A DNA stretch of 64,000 nucleotides from Rhipicephalus microplus (GCF_043290135.1 NC_134710.1:277222776-277286775); one strand, 5' to 3'; shown: positions 1 through 12,345, counted from the stretch's first letter. Notes: generated by a model not told the origin, from the letters alone. A program made the numbers and translations.

Positions 1-506
1 TAAAAACTTTGTTAGTCCTGAAGTGCACGACTAAACGCTCAGCGGGCCAGATGAAAGAAAAAAGTTTGCTTAGGCCGTATGTTGAATAATACGCTCGTTT
101 TATTTCCGACAAAACACCGTTAAAACTCGACTCTTTGACCCTGGTTTCCACTGGTGGCTGTCTTAACTATCGAATAAATATAGCAGACACGCGCCGTTTG
201 GTTTAGAAACGAGCCCGACAGCCCTAGACAGAAGAGCGAGAGCAGAGTTTTGCTCGCCTGAGAGCTTAGAGACAACACCTTCTCCTCTTTCTACGTCCTC
301 CCTTTCCTCTATACGTCCTCCTTTTTTATATATTGTTGTTCTAGAATACGCAGCAGTATCAACAGGGCCCTTTGGTTTTGTTACGATGGTTCGCGCACAC
401 ACCGCCACTACCAGCCGCCGCTCTCGTCTGCGGGAGTAGCTGCGAAGTGCGCGCTCTCACCGCCAGGTTGGTCATGTGAACTCAAGGGCTGGTTCCCTAT
501 AGGGTC
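1..506. other. unassigned sequence
   Basis: No recognisable gene or repeat. Short open frames occur on the minus strand, but none has domain-like motifs or a coding pattern I can support. Confidence 0.5.
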
Positions 507-1015
507 TACTTGAAAAGCAGTTCTGAAAACTGGCGTGGCTATGTGGTAGACTACTTGGTTGCCACGCAGAATGCTGGGGTTGAATTCCTGTTGAGATCCT
601 GGCATTTATTTGTATTCGTTGGGTCGACGCCGCCGATGGCAGCTTTTTCTTAACGCGCACGCGTTAAAATTACCCATGCCTGTTCTGGTCGTTCCTGGGC
701 CGATATGAAGTGTCAATCTCCTATGGAACATACCCGCATACCAGCGGCACATACCCGCCCGCAAGTATGTGCCACTGTCTGGCAGAAAGTGTTTGACGAC
801 GTATGCGACGGGATTGTGACGTCATGACAAGCGAGTCATATTCGTCGAACCATCTTACCCTGTCATACTGGTTTTGGCTTTCCCCAAGTTCAAGGTATGA
901 TCACGAGAGCATCCATATTTAAGTGGCTAGATAGATTGATAGATGGGTATGCATCTAGATAGATAGACGCTCAAAGTGTCTGCAGTACGCAAAGAAATGC
1001 TTCGCATTTGAAAAA
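507..1015 (+). repeat. dispersed repeat A, copy 1
   Basis: This stretch aligns by eye with 19245-19680 plus 20435-20530. Shared blocks include a 'ggcgtg..tg..ttg..acgcagaatgct' region, a 'cctgggtagatat-aactgtcaat' region, and a 'ccatgaccagcgagtca' region, in the same order and orientation. No ORF or terminal inverted repeat is evident. It is useful because it supplies the uninterrupted version of the sequence split by a MITE in copy 2. The class of the repeat is unknown to me. Confidence 0.7.
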
Positions 1016-1153
1016 ATGCCTCTTCGCACCCTGTGCAGTGCCTGCTTGTTCTGGAAACGCTCGCCGGGTCAGACGTGGACGTTGAACTGTTGCAGGCGCT
1101 GCAGTGACTCGAAGCGCGTGCTGTTGTCTATCAATGGCCAAGAGGTGTCTTGA

Positions 1154-1579
1154 AGGCGCCCGCCCGCCTGCTCGCACGACGCCACTCAACAGCTTAATCC
1201 TAAGGAAACATACACTCAGTCAGAAGAAATAATAATCCAGCACTGCCTTGAACGACTTCAACTCACAATCGAACCGAAAGACATAGAGCGTGCACACCGC
1301 CTAGGGCGGCACACCAATAACAACAAACGGCCTATAATAGTGAAATTTTCGTCTTTCAAAACTAAGGAATCTATCCTTTCAAACGGCCCAAAACTAAAAG
1401 GTACTAACTTTAGCATTGGTGAAGATTTCACACACCCTGTTAGAATAGCCCGAAAAGAGCTCATTGCTTTCGCTAGGAGCAAATCTGTGCCATTTTCACT
1501 GCGCTTCCAAACTTTGCACATCGGCTCTAAGCGATACATTTACGACCACGAAGCAGGAATTGTCAAAGAAAAAACATAG
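1154..1579 (+). pseudogene. LINE ORF1 C-terminal part
   Basis: This frame is open from 1154 to a TAG at 1577-1579 and encodes a segment typical of L1/L2-type ORF1 RNA-binding proteins: an acidic helix, then 'DIERAHRLG', then 'RPIIVKF', then a basic C-terminal domain ending 'HEAGIVKEKT'. In the family this protein coats the element RNA. The N-terminal half (coiled coil) is missing or lies beyond the stop at 1151. The stop codon is in the same frame as ORF2, with no frameshift between the two. Whether the TAG is the natural end of ORF1 or a mutation cannot be decided from one copy. Confidence 0.7.
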
Positions 1580-4426
1580 GGATCAGTACGCCGACGGCAA
1601 GCGCGCCAACAGCCACGCATAAGCACTAAAGCTAAGCTTTCGTTTTCGGTAATTTATACTAACATCCGCAGTTTTCTTCCTAAAAGCATGCCCCTGTCTA
1701 ATCTATTAAAATCATCTGGCAGTAGTATACTTTTATTGACCGAAACGTGGCTTACCGACGACATTTCGGATACAGAGGCTCTGGCTGACTTGCCGCACTT
1801 TAATCTTTTTCGTCATGACCGTAAGAACGCACGTGGTGGGGGAGTACTAATCGCCACTAGCAAAGAGCTATCTTGCTCCCTTATCAACATTCCTTCACAA
1901 CTTGAAATATTATGGGTATTGTGCCGTGCCCCACCCGAAACAGTATTACTTGGCGTATGCTACAGGCCCCCTCGCTCTGATCCAAATTTCGCCCGCGAAC
2001 TGAATGAAGTGCTGTCTACGCTTACTAATAAACACCCATCCGCACATATCCTCCTCTATGGCGACTTTAATTTCCCGAATATTGACTGGATAAACGAAAC
2101 ACAACTAATTACAGGAAATGCCGAAGCAAGAGAATTTGTCGATGTTTGTCTCAACTTTAACCTTACGCAACTAGTGTCGGAACCAACTCGTGTAACTAGT
2201 GAATCTTCGAACATTTTAGATCTTATACTAACAAACAGCCCCGAAAGCTTAGAATCTATCTCGTACTTACGTGAAATCAGTGATCATAAAGTCATTCATA
2301 CTACATTAAACTTCATCCCTAAAACACGCCACATTTCCAGCTAAACAATTCATATGTACAACAAAGGTAATTATGAAGCAATCAATAATGAACTGCGAGA
2401 TTTCCTGCCTGAGTTTGAATCCAGTTTCGATTCCAGATATCTTAACAGCAACTGGTTAGTCTTTAGGGACAGAATATTCGAGTTAACTAATACATATATC
2501 CCAAAGATGAACTTACCTGCTAATCAAAATAAACCATGGTTTTCGAAACTTTTAACAAGGCAGGAAAATAAAAAGAAACGTCTCTTTCGTACTGCGAAAC
2601 GTAATGGTACTGCGTGCGCATGAGAGAAGTACTATGCTGCAGAAGACGCATATTATGCTGCAATTCGAAGTGCAAAACAGACGTTTTATCGCATTGACTT
2701 ACCTAAAATTCTAACAAATAACCCTAGAAAGTTCTGGGAAGTTATAAACCCGCAACCGCCGCGTGAAATAACGCTTACTGACCAATATGGTGAGGAAGTT
2801 AGCGACGGTGATTGTGCCGACGTTTTTAACATCGCGTTCTGCTCTGTGTTCACAAAAGAAGCTGATTCGCCACTTCCCCCGCCACCTACTACGACGTTAC
2901 CAATAATGACTCCAGTGGAATTTTCTGTTGCTGGAATTTCGTCCCTTATCGACAGACTTAAACTTTCATCATCGGCTGGCGTTGACAACATTAACTCTAA
3001 ACTGTTAAAAAACACTAAACAAATTATTGCAGTGTATTTGTCGATGCTGTTTTCATTGTCGCTTAAAACAGGAATGCTGCCAGAAGACTGGAAAGTGGGA
3101 AAGGTCATTCCGGTCCACAAATCAGGTAACAAACAGTCACCCCTAAATTACCGCCCCATTTCACTAACCAGCGTCTCATGCAAAATCATGGAACACGTCA
3201 TATACACTCACATAATAAACTTTCTGGATGCTAACAATTTCTTTCATTCTTCCCAGCATGGATTTCGTAAATCTTTATCTTGTGAAACACAACTAGCTAT
3301 ATTTACTCATGATTTGCACGCTAATCTTGACCGTAACTTCCAAACTGATGCAATCTTTCTAGACTTCGCTAAAGCTTTCGATAAGGTACCACACAAACGC
3401 CTGTTACTAAAACTTGCCCAGTTGAATCTGCACCCCAAAATTCTTGCATGGATTTCAGAATTTCTTGCTAACCGTTCCCAGTTTGTCGATATTAGAAATA
3501 AACATTCCAGCTCCCTCTCGGTAACATCGGGAGTCCCCCAAGGTTCCGTCCTCGGACCCCTTCTGTTTCTAATATATATTAACGATTTACCCATGCATGT
3601 ATCTTCTCATATTCGCATGTTTGCCGACGATTGTGTTCTATACCGCAAAATTACTAACCCCTCTGATCAAACTGCACTTCAAAATGACCTTCATCGTGTA
3701 CAGCAATGGTGCGACCTGTGGTTGATGGAGCTTAACCCCTTTAAATGCAAACTCGTTTCTTTTCAACGCCAGCATAATCCCTTGCATTTTTCTTACGTAA
3801 TAGCTAACTCTACTCTTGAACAAATTAAATCCTATAAATGCCTAGGCGTCACCTTATCCAGTGATCTTTCATGGCACACGCATATCACGAACGTCATATC
3901 ATCAGCGAACCGAACTCTGAGTTTTTTGAAGCGTCATTTGCGTCATGCCCCACCTGACATCAAACTTCTCGCCTATAAATCTTTAATCCGAACTAAACTA
4001 GAATATGCAGCTCCCATATGGAGCCCGCACCAGGTATACTTGATAAATGAATTAGAGTCTGTGCAAAACCGCGCCACTAGGTTCATACATTCTTCATATT
4101 CATATAACATAAGCATATCATCCCTTAAACGTGAAACTGGTCTTTCGAATCTTTCAGTGCGCCGCCGCATTACCAGTCTTTGTTTGCTACACAAGTTCTT
4201 TCACAGCCCTCTTAATCAAGCACCCTACATCGTCCCACCGACGCGCATATCTCACCGCACTGCCCACGCGTTTCAAACTGCCCGTCCACATGCTCGCACT
4301 ACTACTTTTTCTGCCTCTTTTTTCCCCCGTGTAGCAGTGGACTGGAATGGCCTTCCCTGTGACGTTCCAGCCATCACGTGTCCAGCAACATTTAAAGAGA
4401 AGGTCACCACGCACATTTCCATTTGA
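1580..4426 (+). pseudogene. LINE ORF2: endonuclease and reverse transcriptase
   Basis: One frame runs from 1580 to 4426, broken only by TAA at 2342-2344 and TGA at 2621-2623. Endonuclease motifs are seen in order: 'YTNIRS', 'TETWL', 'RGGGVLIA', 'YRPP', 'GDFNFPNIDW', 'ILDLILTN' and 'SDHKVIH'. RT motifs follow: 'NYRPISLTSV', 'QHGFRK', 'LDFAKAFDKVPH', 'SGVPQGSVLGPLLF', and the catalytic FADD box at 3620-3631. The RT core is unbroken from 2624 to the TGA at 4424-4426. The family nicks genomic DNA and copies its own RNA at the nick. No in-frame ATG lies between the ORF1 TAG and the first conserved endonuclease motif. This is a recently decayed copy. Confidence 0.88.
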
Positions 4427-4820
4427 AAACCTGTGTGCATTTACCTGTAGCTTGTGGAGTTGGTGCCTCTCGCGGGGACTGTTGGCGCTGAGGCGCCATT
4501 CAGCGGCCAGGAGCTCACCGAACACGCACTCTCTCTCGCACTTGCATGCAAACGTACCGGATCTGTAAGTGGCTCGCCTAGTACCGCACCGCGTACAGCA
4601 AATCGTTTGCCGTGCCTGCGCGGACACCCATATAGATGCACTGAGTGCTCCAACGAAAACGTGCCTTAAAATATGCGGCATCCTCGTAATCTGGCAATGG
4701 TGGATGGAATCTTTAAAATACGCAGCTTTTCCTTCTTAACGAGGATGCGAACTGCTTAGGCTTTCTGCAAATGGTGAACTGAACTGTTTATGTATGTATT
4801 GCAACATCTCCCCTCTTATA

Positions 4821-6134
4821 GATGATCTAGTTATAGTAGATAGCCCCGTAACCATATACTGAATATGTTTCAGTTGTAACTACAATCTGCGGGAACCGAG
4901 GTTCGTCGTAGCTGAGCCTATAGCGTGCCCGTGGGACTAGAGTATGGTAGCTAGCTACCCCGAGTTGAGAGTTTGGTCATGGAGACCGCTGAAAATAGGG
5001 GAAAAAATTCTTCATTCGCAGCTACTGGTCATGTTTCCTTTCCGTGTTATTGTGCTTTTAACTTCACTTGCAATTGTTTGAATTGAAAGTAATGACCGCA
5101 AAATGCCAACACTTATTATGTGCATAAATTGGCACGTGTGGCGCGCCTCAGAAATATGGTGAAAAAAAATATATAAGGTTACAGCTGTTTCTTGCTTGCC
5201 CGAAGAAATTAGCCAATGTGTGCCACGTGGTGCGTGCACAAATGATAGATTGTATTCACCACAAGATCGGGCTACTGAAGGCAGCACTGTCATCGCACAA
5301 GTGTGGATAGGCAGCCGGAGGCGCGCATACAAATCTTGCTGCGGTGCCTTTTTGTGAGCGGTGTGAGCCAATTGTCGGCGAATAAAAGGCTCTGACAGCA
5401 GCCTGCTCGTAATATATGTATCATCCATTGCCGAATGGTTGCATGAAGTTCTCCCCGAACGTCACTGTTGTGAGCGCAACGCAATCTGCCTATGAAAAAG
5501 ACGTTCGCGCTTAGTGACTGCGTTTTTGCTCTTTGTCATGTTCCTTGTATATTTATTTGTAAGTGTTGAGCTTATGTCCCACCTACTACGCGCTCCTCAG
5601 GTCCGACTTCTTTGCCTTCTTTGCTTCATGCATGCTGGTCTTGTAACTAAAAACAAGAAAGAAAGAAATCGCATATTCTTGGGCGATGAGAAGTGTGAAT
5701 ACGCATCCGCATTTTTCTTTATTCAGTTCTCCGAATGAACGCAAGACAGTCGATAAGTTTATTCAAGAAAGCTATAGTATACGTGGCTGACAGCGCTTTA
5801 GCGCGCTTGCTCTTCCTCCAATAACGGCATATAAAGGTAAAAGCCCGCTCACACTAGCGGCACTGTAACGGCGCTGTGCCGTGGAACGTCGGCCGCCACC
5901 GTCCACGCTGTTCAAAGTGCGCGCCAAGCTTCGCCGGGCAGGCTGCGACAAACATGGCCGCTCTTACGAATGCAGTTGTCGACCACTTCGAATCTATTAA
6001 GCGGCTACCATGCGCCCTGTAGCATGTGAGGTCCGAACGGATGCTTGCATTCGATTTGTACTGAAGTCCTTAAGCTTCGACAACACAGTGCTCGAATCAA
6101 TTTGACAACGTTTTTGAGAGCCGATAAACTCATG
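4821..6134. other. unassigned sequence
   Basis: I see no coding motif, tandem repeat or element end in this 1.3-kb stretch. Short ORFs near 5012-5484 (minus) and 5514-5738 (plus) have no recognisable features. Confidence 0.5.
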
Positions 6135-7453
6135 TATTAAGATGGCGATAATGTCACCCTAATATTTAAGAAAGGAGATGACAAGTACTTGAATATTTAC
6201 AGGCCGATAAGCTTGCTCTCTGTAGTATACAAGCTATTTAAAAAAGTAACTGCTAACAGAGTAAAGAAAACATCAGAATTCAATCAACCAAAGAAACAAG
6301 GAGGATTTCGAACAGGCTACACTGAACAATCGACCACATTCATACTATCAATCAGGTAATCGAGAAATGCTCAGAATATAACCAACCACTATGCATAGCC
6401 TTCATAGATTACGAGAAGGCATTTGATTCAGTAGAAATATCAGCCGTCATGCAGACAGTTCGGAATCAGGGCGTCGATGAAGTATATATAAACATCCTGG
6501 AAGAAATATACAGGGGATCAACTGCTACCATAGTGCTTCATAAAGAAAGCAACAGAATACCAATCAACACGGGTGTAAATCAGGGGGACACAATCTCCCC
6601 AATGCTATTTACCGCGTGCTTACAGGAGGTTTTCAGAAGCCTAGAATGGGAAGAGTTAGGGATAAGAGTTAATGGAGAGTACCCTAGTAACCTGCGTTTC
6701 GCCGATGACATTTCATTGCTGAGTAACTCAGGGGACGAATTGTAACTCATGATTACGGAGTTGGACAAGCAGAGCAGAAAGGTTGGTCTTGAAATTAATC
6801 TGCATAAAACGAAAGTAATGTACAACAACCTCGGAAGAGAGCAGCGCTTTGAGATAGGTAATAGTTCACTTCAAGTTGTAAAAGACTATGTCTACTTAGG
6901 GCAGGTAATAACTGCGGAGCTGAACCACGAGATTGAAGCAACTAGAAGAATAAGATTGGGGTGGAGCACATTTGGCAAGCACTCTCAAATTATGACAGGT
7001 AGACTGCCACTATCCCTCAAGAGAAAGGTATATAACAGCTGTATCTTGCCGGTACTTAGCTACGGAGCAAAAACCTGGAGACCTACAAAGAGGGTTCAGC
7101 TTAAGTTGAGGATAACGCAGCGAGCAATGGAAAGAAAAATGGTAGGTGTAACTTTTAGAGACAAGAAGAAAGAAGAGATGATTAGAGAACAAACCGGGGT
7201 TAAAGATATCATAGTTGAAATCAAGAAGAGGAAATGGACATGGGCCGGGCATGTAGCGCGTAGACAGGATAACCGCTGGTCATTAAGGGTAACTAACTGG
7301 ATTCCTAGAGAAGGCAAGCGGGTTAGGGGGAGACAGAAGGTTAGGCGGACAAATGAGATTAAGAAGTATGCGGGTATAAATTGGCAGCAGCAAGCACAGG
7401 ACTGTGTTAACTGGCAGAACATGGGAGAGGCCTTTGTCCTGCAGTGGATGTAG
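6135..7453 (+). pseudogene. RTE reverse transcriptase, C-terminal part
   Basis: Motifs in order: 'IYRPISLLSVVYKL', 'FIDYEKAFDSV' (6400-6433), 'GVNQGDTISPMLFTACL', the catalytic FADD box at 6698-6709, 'GLEINLHKTKVM', and the C-terminal stretch 'KRKWTWAGHVARRQDNRW' with 'LQWM' before the stop at 7453. Two lesions are visible. The frame shifts near 6330, between 'GFRTGYTEQS' and 'TINQVIEKC'. A TAA stop at 6743-6745 replaces what is probably a CAA codon. The endonuclease domain is absent. The reading is confident, but the copy is dead. Confidence 0.88.
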
Positions 7454-7477
7454 TCAGGCTGATGATGATTATGATGA
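6135..7477 (+). mobile_element. RTE-clade LINE, 5'-truncated
   Basis: A 5'-truncated RTE element beginning inside the reverse transcriptase and ending in a short ATG/GAT-repeat tail (about 7459-7477), the usual 3' signature of RTE elements. The last 100 bases recur almost unchanged at 35400-35506 and 50028-50173, which defines a tick RTE family present at least three times here, besides the endonuclease fragment at 37255-37930. Confidence 0.85.
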
Positions 7478-8029
7478 AATTCATTCTATTTTTACGCTTG
7501 AACACTACACACACGTGTTTTAGTACGTGCACACGTGCAAAAAGGAAACTATTGGTGTAATTTATGAGCACTTGCACCACATGAAGCGCTTAGGTTTCTC
7601 ACTACGTTGTGTGAAAATAATTATGATCTTTAGCGCCACACAATCAGCACCTGATAAAATGTAAGGGATATAGCGCTATATAAATGTGATGCCGGGTTTG
7701 GTCTATGCGCAGACTTAGTATTCACATAAAACTTCTTCCACTAAATCTATTCGTGTGGGAATGATTACGTAAACGCTGACGCAGAATATATTAGTGAGGC
7801 CGACCGACGAATGGCAAAACATTTACGAAAGAGAGGTACTATTTACGAATTAGAGGTATACAGCACATGTATACTTTCTTATTTTTGTGGGTACATCAAT
7901 CCATGTATAAAGCGGCTTTCGGCCACCTAGGCGACAACAAGCATACCAGTGGTTAATGCTCTATCTCGTTTCCAAACTTTTAAACTGACCCTGATATGAA
8001 TTTTCCCCTTCCGGCAAAAATCAACCCAA
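7478..8029. other. unassigned sequence
   Basis: AT-rich, with no ORF of note and no recognised repeat. Confidence 0.45.
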
Positions 8030-8480
8030 GACATGCTAGTAAGTGGCATTGGATTCGCCGGGGTCACCATCACTCGACTTTACGCACAAATATACTGCCG
8101 TGCGGACAGCCCGAGCTGTGAGCGCCGCCAAGTGCGCGAAACTTTAGCTCATGTATTTTGTGACTGCCGATTATACGTGACGCAAAGGAAGGTGCTAACT
8201 TAAATTTCGGCACGGATCGGACTAACAACATTTAGTGAAAGCTCCACTTTGTCAGCAATGTGCGACCAGACGGTGTAAAAAAACTGCTGCCTGGAATGGA
8301 TGCTGAGTGCAGGGCACTGCATGTGCTAAGTACGCACTACATCTTCCTGTCCCGCATCATCACGCTTAATTTCTATTTTTTTCTCCTTCCCTTATCCCCT
8401 GGGTAGAGTAGCAGGCTAGAGTACACCAGGCCAGGCCGACCTCTCTGCCTTATAATAAATACTCACTTCTCTCTCATCCT
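8030..8480 (+). mobile_element. 3' end of an RNase H-type (I-clade) LINE
   Basis: A translation around 8085-8190 gives the C-terminal zinc-binding signature of I/R1-type LINEs, reading roughly 'CRADSPSCERR...ETLAHVFCDC' with Cys/His spacing like that at 58600-58660 in the intact element. It is followed by a 3' UTR that ends in an AATAAA-type signal near 8454 and a pyrimidine-rich tail. The rest of the element is missing (5' truncation). Confidence 0.6.
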
Positions 8481-8769
8481 CAAGATGCATTGTTTGTTTA
8501 AAGAACCATAGAAAGGCTAAAAACAAGCAATAGAATACGTCTGCTTCTTTTTTGCCCTAACAATGAAACAGAAAAGAGCTCTGACAATATAATTATACAT
8601 TGCCTATTTGAACTTTTAGAGCCAACTGCAATGCCCATCGATTTTGAGGCGCCAAGGCTCCTAGAGACGGTATTATGGGAACAGGCGTCAATCGTGCGAA
8701 TTCGCGCGGCAAAACCCAGAATAATTTTAAAGCAATTTTGCAGTGGAATTTTACCTTAATAATAATAAA

Positions 8770-8935
8770 ACTACGATGTGATTATGAGAGACGCCGCAGT
8801 AGAGGGCTCCGGAAATATCGACCACCTGGGGTTCTTAAACGTGCACTGACATTGCACTGTGAAGGGACCTCTATACCCTTTGGCCTCTATCGAGATGGAA
8901 CCACCGCGGCCGGGATTAAGCCCATGACGTAGAGC
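8770..8935 (-). mobile_element. divergent tRNA-derived SINE fragment
   Basis: On the minus strand this contains the body shared by the other SINEs here (the 'cggagccctc' region and the 'cacctgggg' region seen in reverse complement) and a degenerate B-box-like segment near 8910-8925. The middle portion around 8845-8900 differs from the other copies. No clear target-site duplication was found. Confidence 0.55.
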
Positions 8936-9518
8936 TTTACCTTAATAATTTGATAAGTAACCGCAATACACAACGAATTACTGAAAATTCAGCACTTTTT
9001 TTCCCGCATCTCCCACAGGCAAAAATCTTCCAAATCACAAGCTAATATTAAAGTTGCGCCTATACGAGCACGCCATACGAGTAAGAACCTTCTATACGAG
9101 TACGAGCACGCGACCAAGAGATCTCTAAAAGTAGGCTCTCTTGGACCGTGGCTCTCCCCCTCAACTAGCGACGGTGAAAGACGACGCCTTTCGTGTCCTG
9201 TCGAGTGAAGGGGGGATACAATGCTCGAGAGGGGGTGTGGGAGGCCCAGATCCAAAGGGGATAGAATGCCTTAATAAGCTCCCCTCGCCGCTGGCTATAC
9301 AAGCGCAGCACAGGTATAGTGGCTACCATAGCACAGGTCCTATGCACCTTTCTACAGGAGGCAAGAAACGTCACCATGCTGCACGTGACAGTACAAAGGC
9401 GAATAGCACTGCCTCTACAGTGCATTTTGCGAGGTTCGGTCAATTTGCGCAGATCAAAAAGGTCTATGAGTGCGCAGCCGCACCCAGGGAGTCGTGTTTG
9501 AAAATGTGCATACTTTGT
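8936..9518. other. unassigned sequence
   Basis: No supported gene. ORFs on both strands overlap the neighbouring microsatellite and have no independent coding signal. Confidence 0.45.
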
Positions 9519-9710
9519 TGGATGGATGGATGGATGGATGGATGGATGGATGGATGGATGGATGGATGGATGGATGGATGGATGGATGGATGGATGGATG
9601 GACGGACGGACGGACGGACGGACGGACGGACGGACGGATGGATGGATGGATGGATGGATGGATGGATGGATGGATGGATGGATGGATGGATGGATGGATG
9701 GATGGATGGA
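9519..9710. repeat. (GGAT)n microsatellite with a central (GGAC)n block
   Basis: About 48 tetranucleotide units. A block of GGAC units at about 9600-9637 sits between two GGAT arrays. Long open frames in several phases (repeating Trp-Met-Asp-Gly, or Ser-Ile-His-Pro on the other strand) are artefacts of the repeat. Confidence 0.97.
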
Positions 9711-10334
9711 ATGAGTGTCTCCTTGTAACATGGTGTTGACATGTATGCCAGCAGGCTCGCAAGAAAAAAAAATGAAAACATTCTTTTTACGTTGACCTGA
9801 TGCCATATCTACCTCGAATAAATCGATCTTATTATAACAAAAAAAGTAAACTTATGTTCCATCTCTCCGTATCTTCAGGCAGAATGACGTCACTTTCCCA
9901 CTGTTTCTGTCCTTTATCTCTACTTTTCGGCCACCAATACTCTAACCGTCTCTTACTTGCTTTTATCGCAGGCGTGTTCATCTTTCAATGTTTGTCACTC
10001 AAACACAAAACCTCATGTAGGCTTAACTGTACCCACACGTATACCTGCGTGCATATCGCCGCGTTTAATAATAACATGATCTATCGTTCCCTTAGCTCCC
10101 CCACAGCATGTATATTGTTCCTGCAATACTTCTTTGCAGACTAGTTGATTTGTACTTGAAAAATTGACTTGCTGCGCAATCTCGAAGGACAACGAGAAGG
10201 GAGAAAGAAAAGAGCGCAGACTACCAATTATTTATTGTGGTTTCATGAAACCAATATATAGGCATGCTACTCTGCGCATCGTGAAAGCGGCCCCCTCCAT
10301 TTTAACAGGGGGGGGGGGGGGGGCGCTTTTCAGC
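9711..10334. other. unassigned sequence with a poly-G run
   Basis: No gene recognised. A run of 16 G residues lies at 10308-10323. The stretch between the microsatellite and the LINE fragment at 10335 may be decayed transposon, but I cannot assign it. Confidence 0.45.
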
Positions 10335-10560
10335 CTTTACAACCCCTTTACAGCCTAGTTCGTCGTCTACCCGTGAGTGCCCAACCTGAGGCCTCCCACA
10401 GTCCTTTGATTTACATCCATTCCTGATTGCACTTCAGACTTCATGCACACCACTGAGTTCTCAAATGTAAGCCCTGGAACTATTACGCCTTTCCACAGAC
10501 TTCGAAGCACTTCGTACGTATTGTATCCACTGCCTATGCTGCCTTTGTTTATTTTTCGTG
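10335..10560 (-). mobile_element. LINE RT C-terminal fragment, copy B
   Basis: On the minus strand this aligns with 11815-12040: both carry the same 'VPGLTF.NSVVC.KS' segment followed by 'GR..LG.HG' (copy B has stops and frameshifts). This domain follows the RT in a common tick non-LTR family whose clade I cannot name with confidence. The fragment is bounded by unassigned sequence. Confidence 0.6.
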
Positions 10561-10639
10561 CTTATTTTTGGAGTTTGCTACTTCAGTACAAATGATTACG
10601 TGAACTGGAACATTACACTAAATTAAAGCTGAATTTTCT

Positions 10640-12345
10640 TCCTCCGTGGTGTCATGGAAAGCACGTGCGTGCTCCATACACAAAGATAACTGCTCCAAAA
10701 GCAGATTTTGCCTGCTCCCGAGACTGCTCCAAAGTGCTGGAAGGCATTCCCACCTCTGGACTACGCGTTATAAGGCAACCCGATCTCGCTTCAAACAGTA
10801 AAGCGCTTCCCCCAAGTTATCACAAAAACTCTACTGCCTTATTTCTTTCTTGTCCTTTCGGTATTTACTGAGAGCCGGCTTCTTTTCTACCGCTGCCATT
10901 CAATAAATCCTCTCCGCCTCTCGGACTTTTCGCTTAATGCTTCTTATGGCCATATCGCCCACATTGCCAGCTGTATATTTACTGGTGAGCCTCCTTCTCC
11001 ACTTTGAGTCTACGTTCTTCCTATTAAAAAAAATTGCCCGGTATCTGCATGTTACACTGCAAATGCCGTCGAAAGACGATAGTCTTGCGTCTGGAGAGTG
11101 AACAAAACGCTTATTTGATGTTCTGCGCAAGAAAATCAGTGAATTGTATTCTGGAGGCGCTGCGTTAGAGTGCCTCGAGCATGCAGCGGAAGCGAACGAG
11201 TGCATCAAGTCACGTCACACGTGAGACATGAGCGCTATCTGGCAGCTATCTTGGAACACGAAGCGCACGGCATGCGCACCCGTCTCGGAGCCGATAAGGT
11301 GTAGAACGCAAGGCGACGGGTAGGTGCCACCACCGAGTCGTCTTAGCAAAGCGTTGGCCTTTTCGTGCAAGTGTGGCATCATCAGCGCCGCATGCATGAT
11401 AAGCTCTACGGTCCTTGGAATTACTCATGTATGCCTTTTCAGTAGACACACATACAGAATATTGACGTGTTGTTATGATGTCTCAGATATGTGCAATAAC
11501 TGTTTTTAATTGGCAATCGCTCAAGCAGGAACGCTAAATCTTGATCAATATTGGTGGGTGCTGCGTATGGGGTCAGCCGTTTGGAGTATCGTTTAATGCC
11601 TTTTAAGGTATCGTTGCGGGTGGACAAACAGACAAATGTACAGACAGATAGACAAAAAATTTTTGAGTCGAAGGTCCCCAAAAAAGACTATCGTCTTTAA
11701 TACCCGAACACTTTCTCCGCCTATCCACTCTCCTTCAGTTTACTAAGCCTTTCTTCAAATCCCATTTTGCTCTGCACTTCCCTTACTTCAAAGCCTGTTC
11801 ATCTCATATCACCTCTTACAGCCTCGTTCGTCGTCTTCCCGTGAGCACCCAACGTGAGGCGTCCCACAGTCTTATGATTTACATACATTCCTGATTGCAG
11901 CTACGACTTGATGCACACCACGGAGTTCCCAAATGTAAGCCCTGGAACCATTATGCATTTCCAAAGACCTCGAAGCACTTCGTACCTATTGTATCCCCCT
12001 CTGTGCTTCATTATTGCAGCATTCCTCTTTCCATTTGCTGCCGATGTTTTTTCCTGTACCTCCATATATCTTTCTCCCTCGTTTACCCATACTCCGAGGT
12101 ACTTGTACTCGCTTACCCTCGGTATTTATTGGCCGCAGTGAGACCGCCTAGGCTTCGTGATTATTGAGTACTATTGATCCACATTTTGTTGCACTAAATC
12201 CTAGTCCCAGAGCCTCGCCTTTTCTTCCGTATATATCTGCCAGCCGCCAGTGTCGAGTACTTTAAATCCAGATCTCTAGTACTGCCCACTAAGTACAGAA
12301 ATCAGTTATTAATTTTCAATAAAATTACGAAGCACTTTTATCTAG
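10640..12345 (-). mobile_element. LINE RT C-terminal remnant, copy A, split by an insertion
   Basis: Read on the minus strand from 12345 to 10640. The parts in order are: 'VSEYKYLGVWVNEGERY' (12125-12070), 'MVPGLTFGNSVVC' (about 11950), 'LGAHGKTTNEAV', 'MGFEERLSKLKESG', then 'EKVFGY' near 11700. After an interruption, 'FFNRKNVDSKWRRRL' (about 11030-10990) and 'IRSIKRKVREAERIY' follow. The segments on both sides belong to one protein, so 11031-11697 is a later insertion. Several stops and frameshifts show that it is inactive. The clade is uncertain. Confidence 0.65.
11031..11697 (-). mobile_element. dispersed element B, copy 1, inserted in a LINE
   Basis: This shares its whole length with 29283-29966 in opposite orientation. 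Both copies begin (in the element's sense) with TTAAAGACGATAG and end in a T-rich run after 'gcagatac.ggg'. A second, inverted copy of the AAGACGATAGTCTT motif lies internally at about 11072-11085. No ORF is conserved between copies. It interrupts the LINE coding frame between 11698 and 11030. It is probably a non-autonomous DNA element; its exact ends and duplicated target are not clear. Confidence 0.65.

Larger units (their letters stand above)
1154..4820 (+). mobile_element. CR1/L2-like non-LTR retrotransposon, near complete
   Basis: The element carries an L1/L2-type ORF1 C-terminal region, then an apurinic endonuclease and a reverse transcriptase, all in one reading frame with only a few stop codons. 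The clade call (Jockey superfamily, CR1/L2-like) rests on endonuclease plus RT architecture without RNase H and on motif style. The 5' end is unclear because an in-frame stop at 1151-1153 marks the limit of the visible frame. The 3' end is placed near 4820, after a TGTATGTATTGCA-type tail; this is approximate. The 3' region 4440-4680 is GC-rich and open on both strands, and could include unrelated inserted sequence. Confidence 0.85.

Noticed and set aside
4187..4681. Minus-strand ORF of 164 codons overlapping the end of the LINE
   Set aside because: Mostly a shadow of ORF2 and of the GC-rich 3' region; no domains.
9165..9806. Long overlapping ORFs on both strands
   Set aside because: They are created by the GGAT/GGAC microsatellite, whose unit has no stop in several frames.
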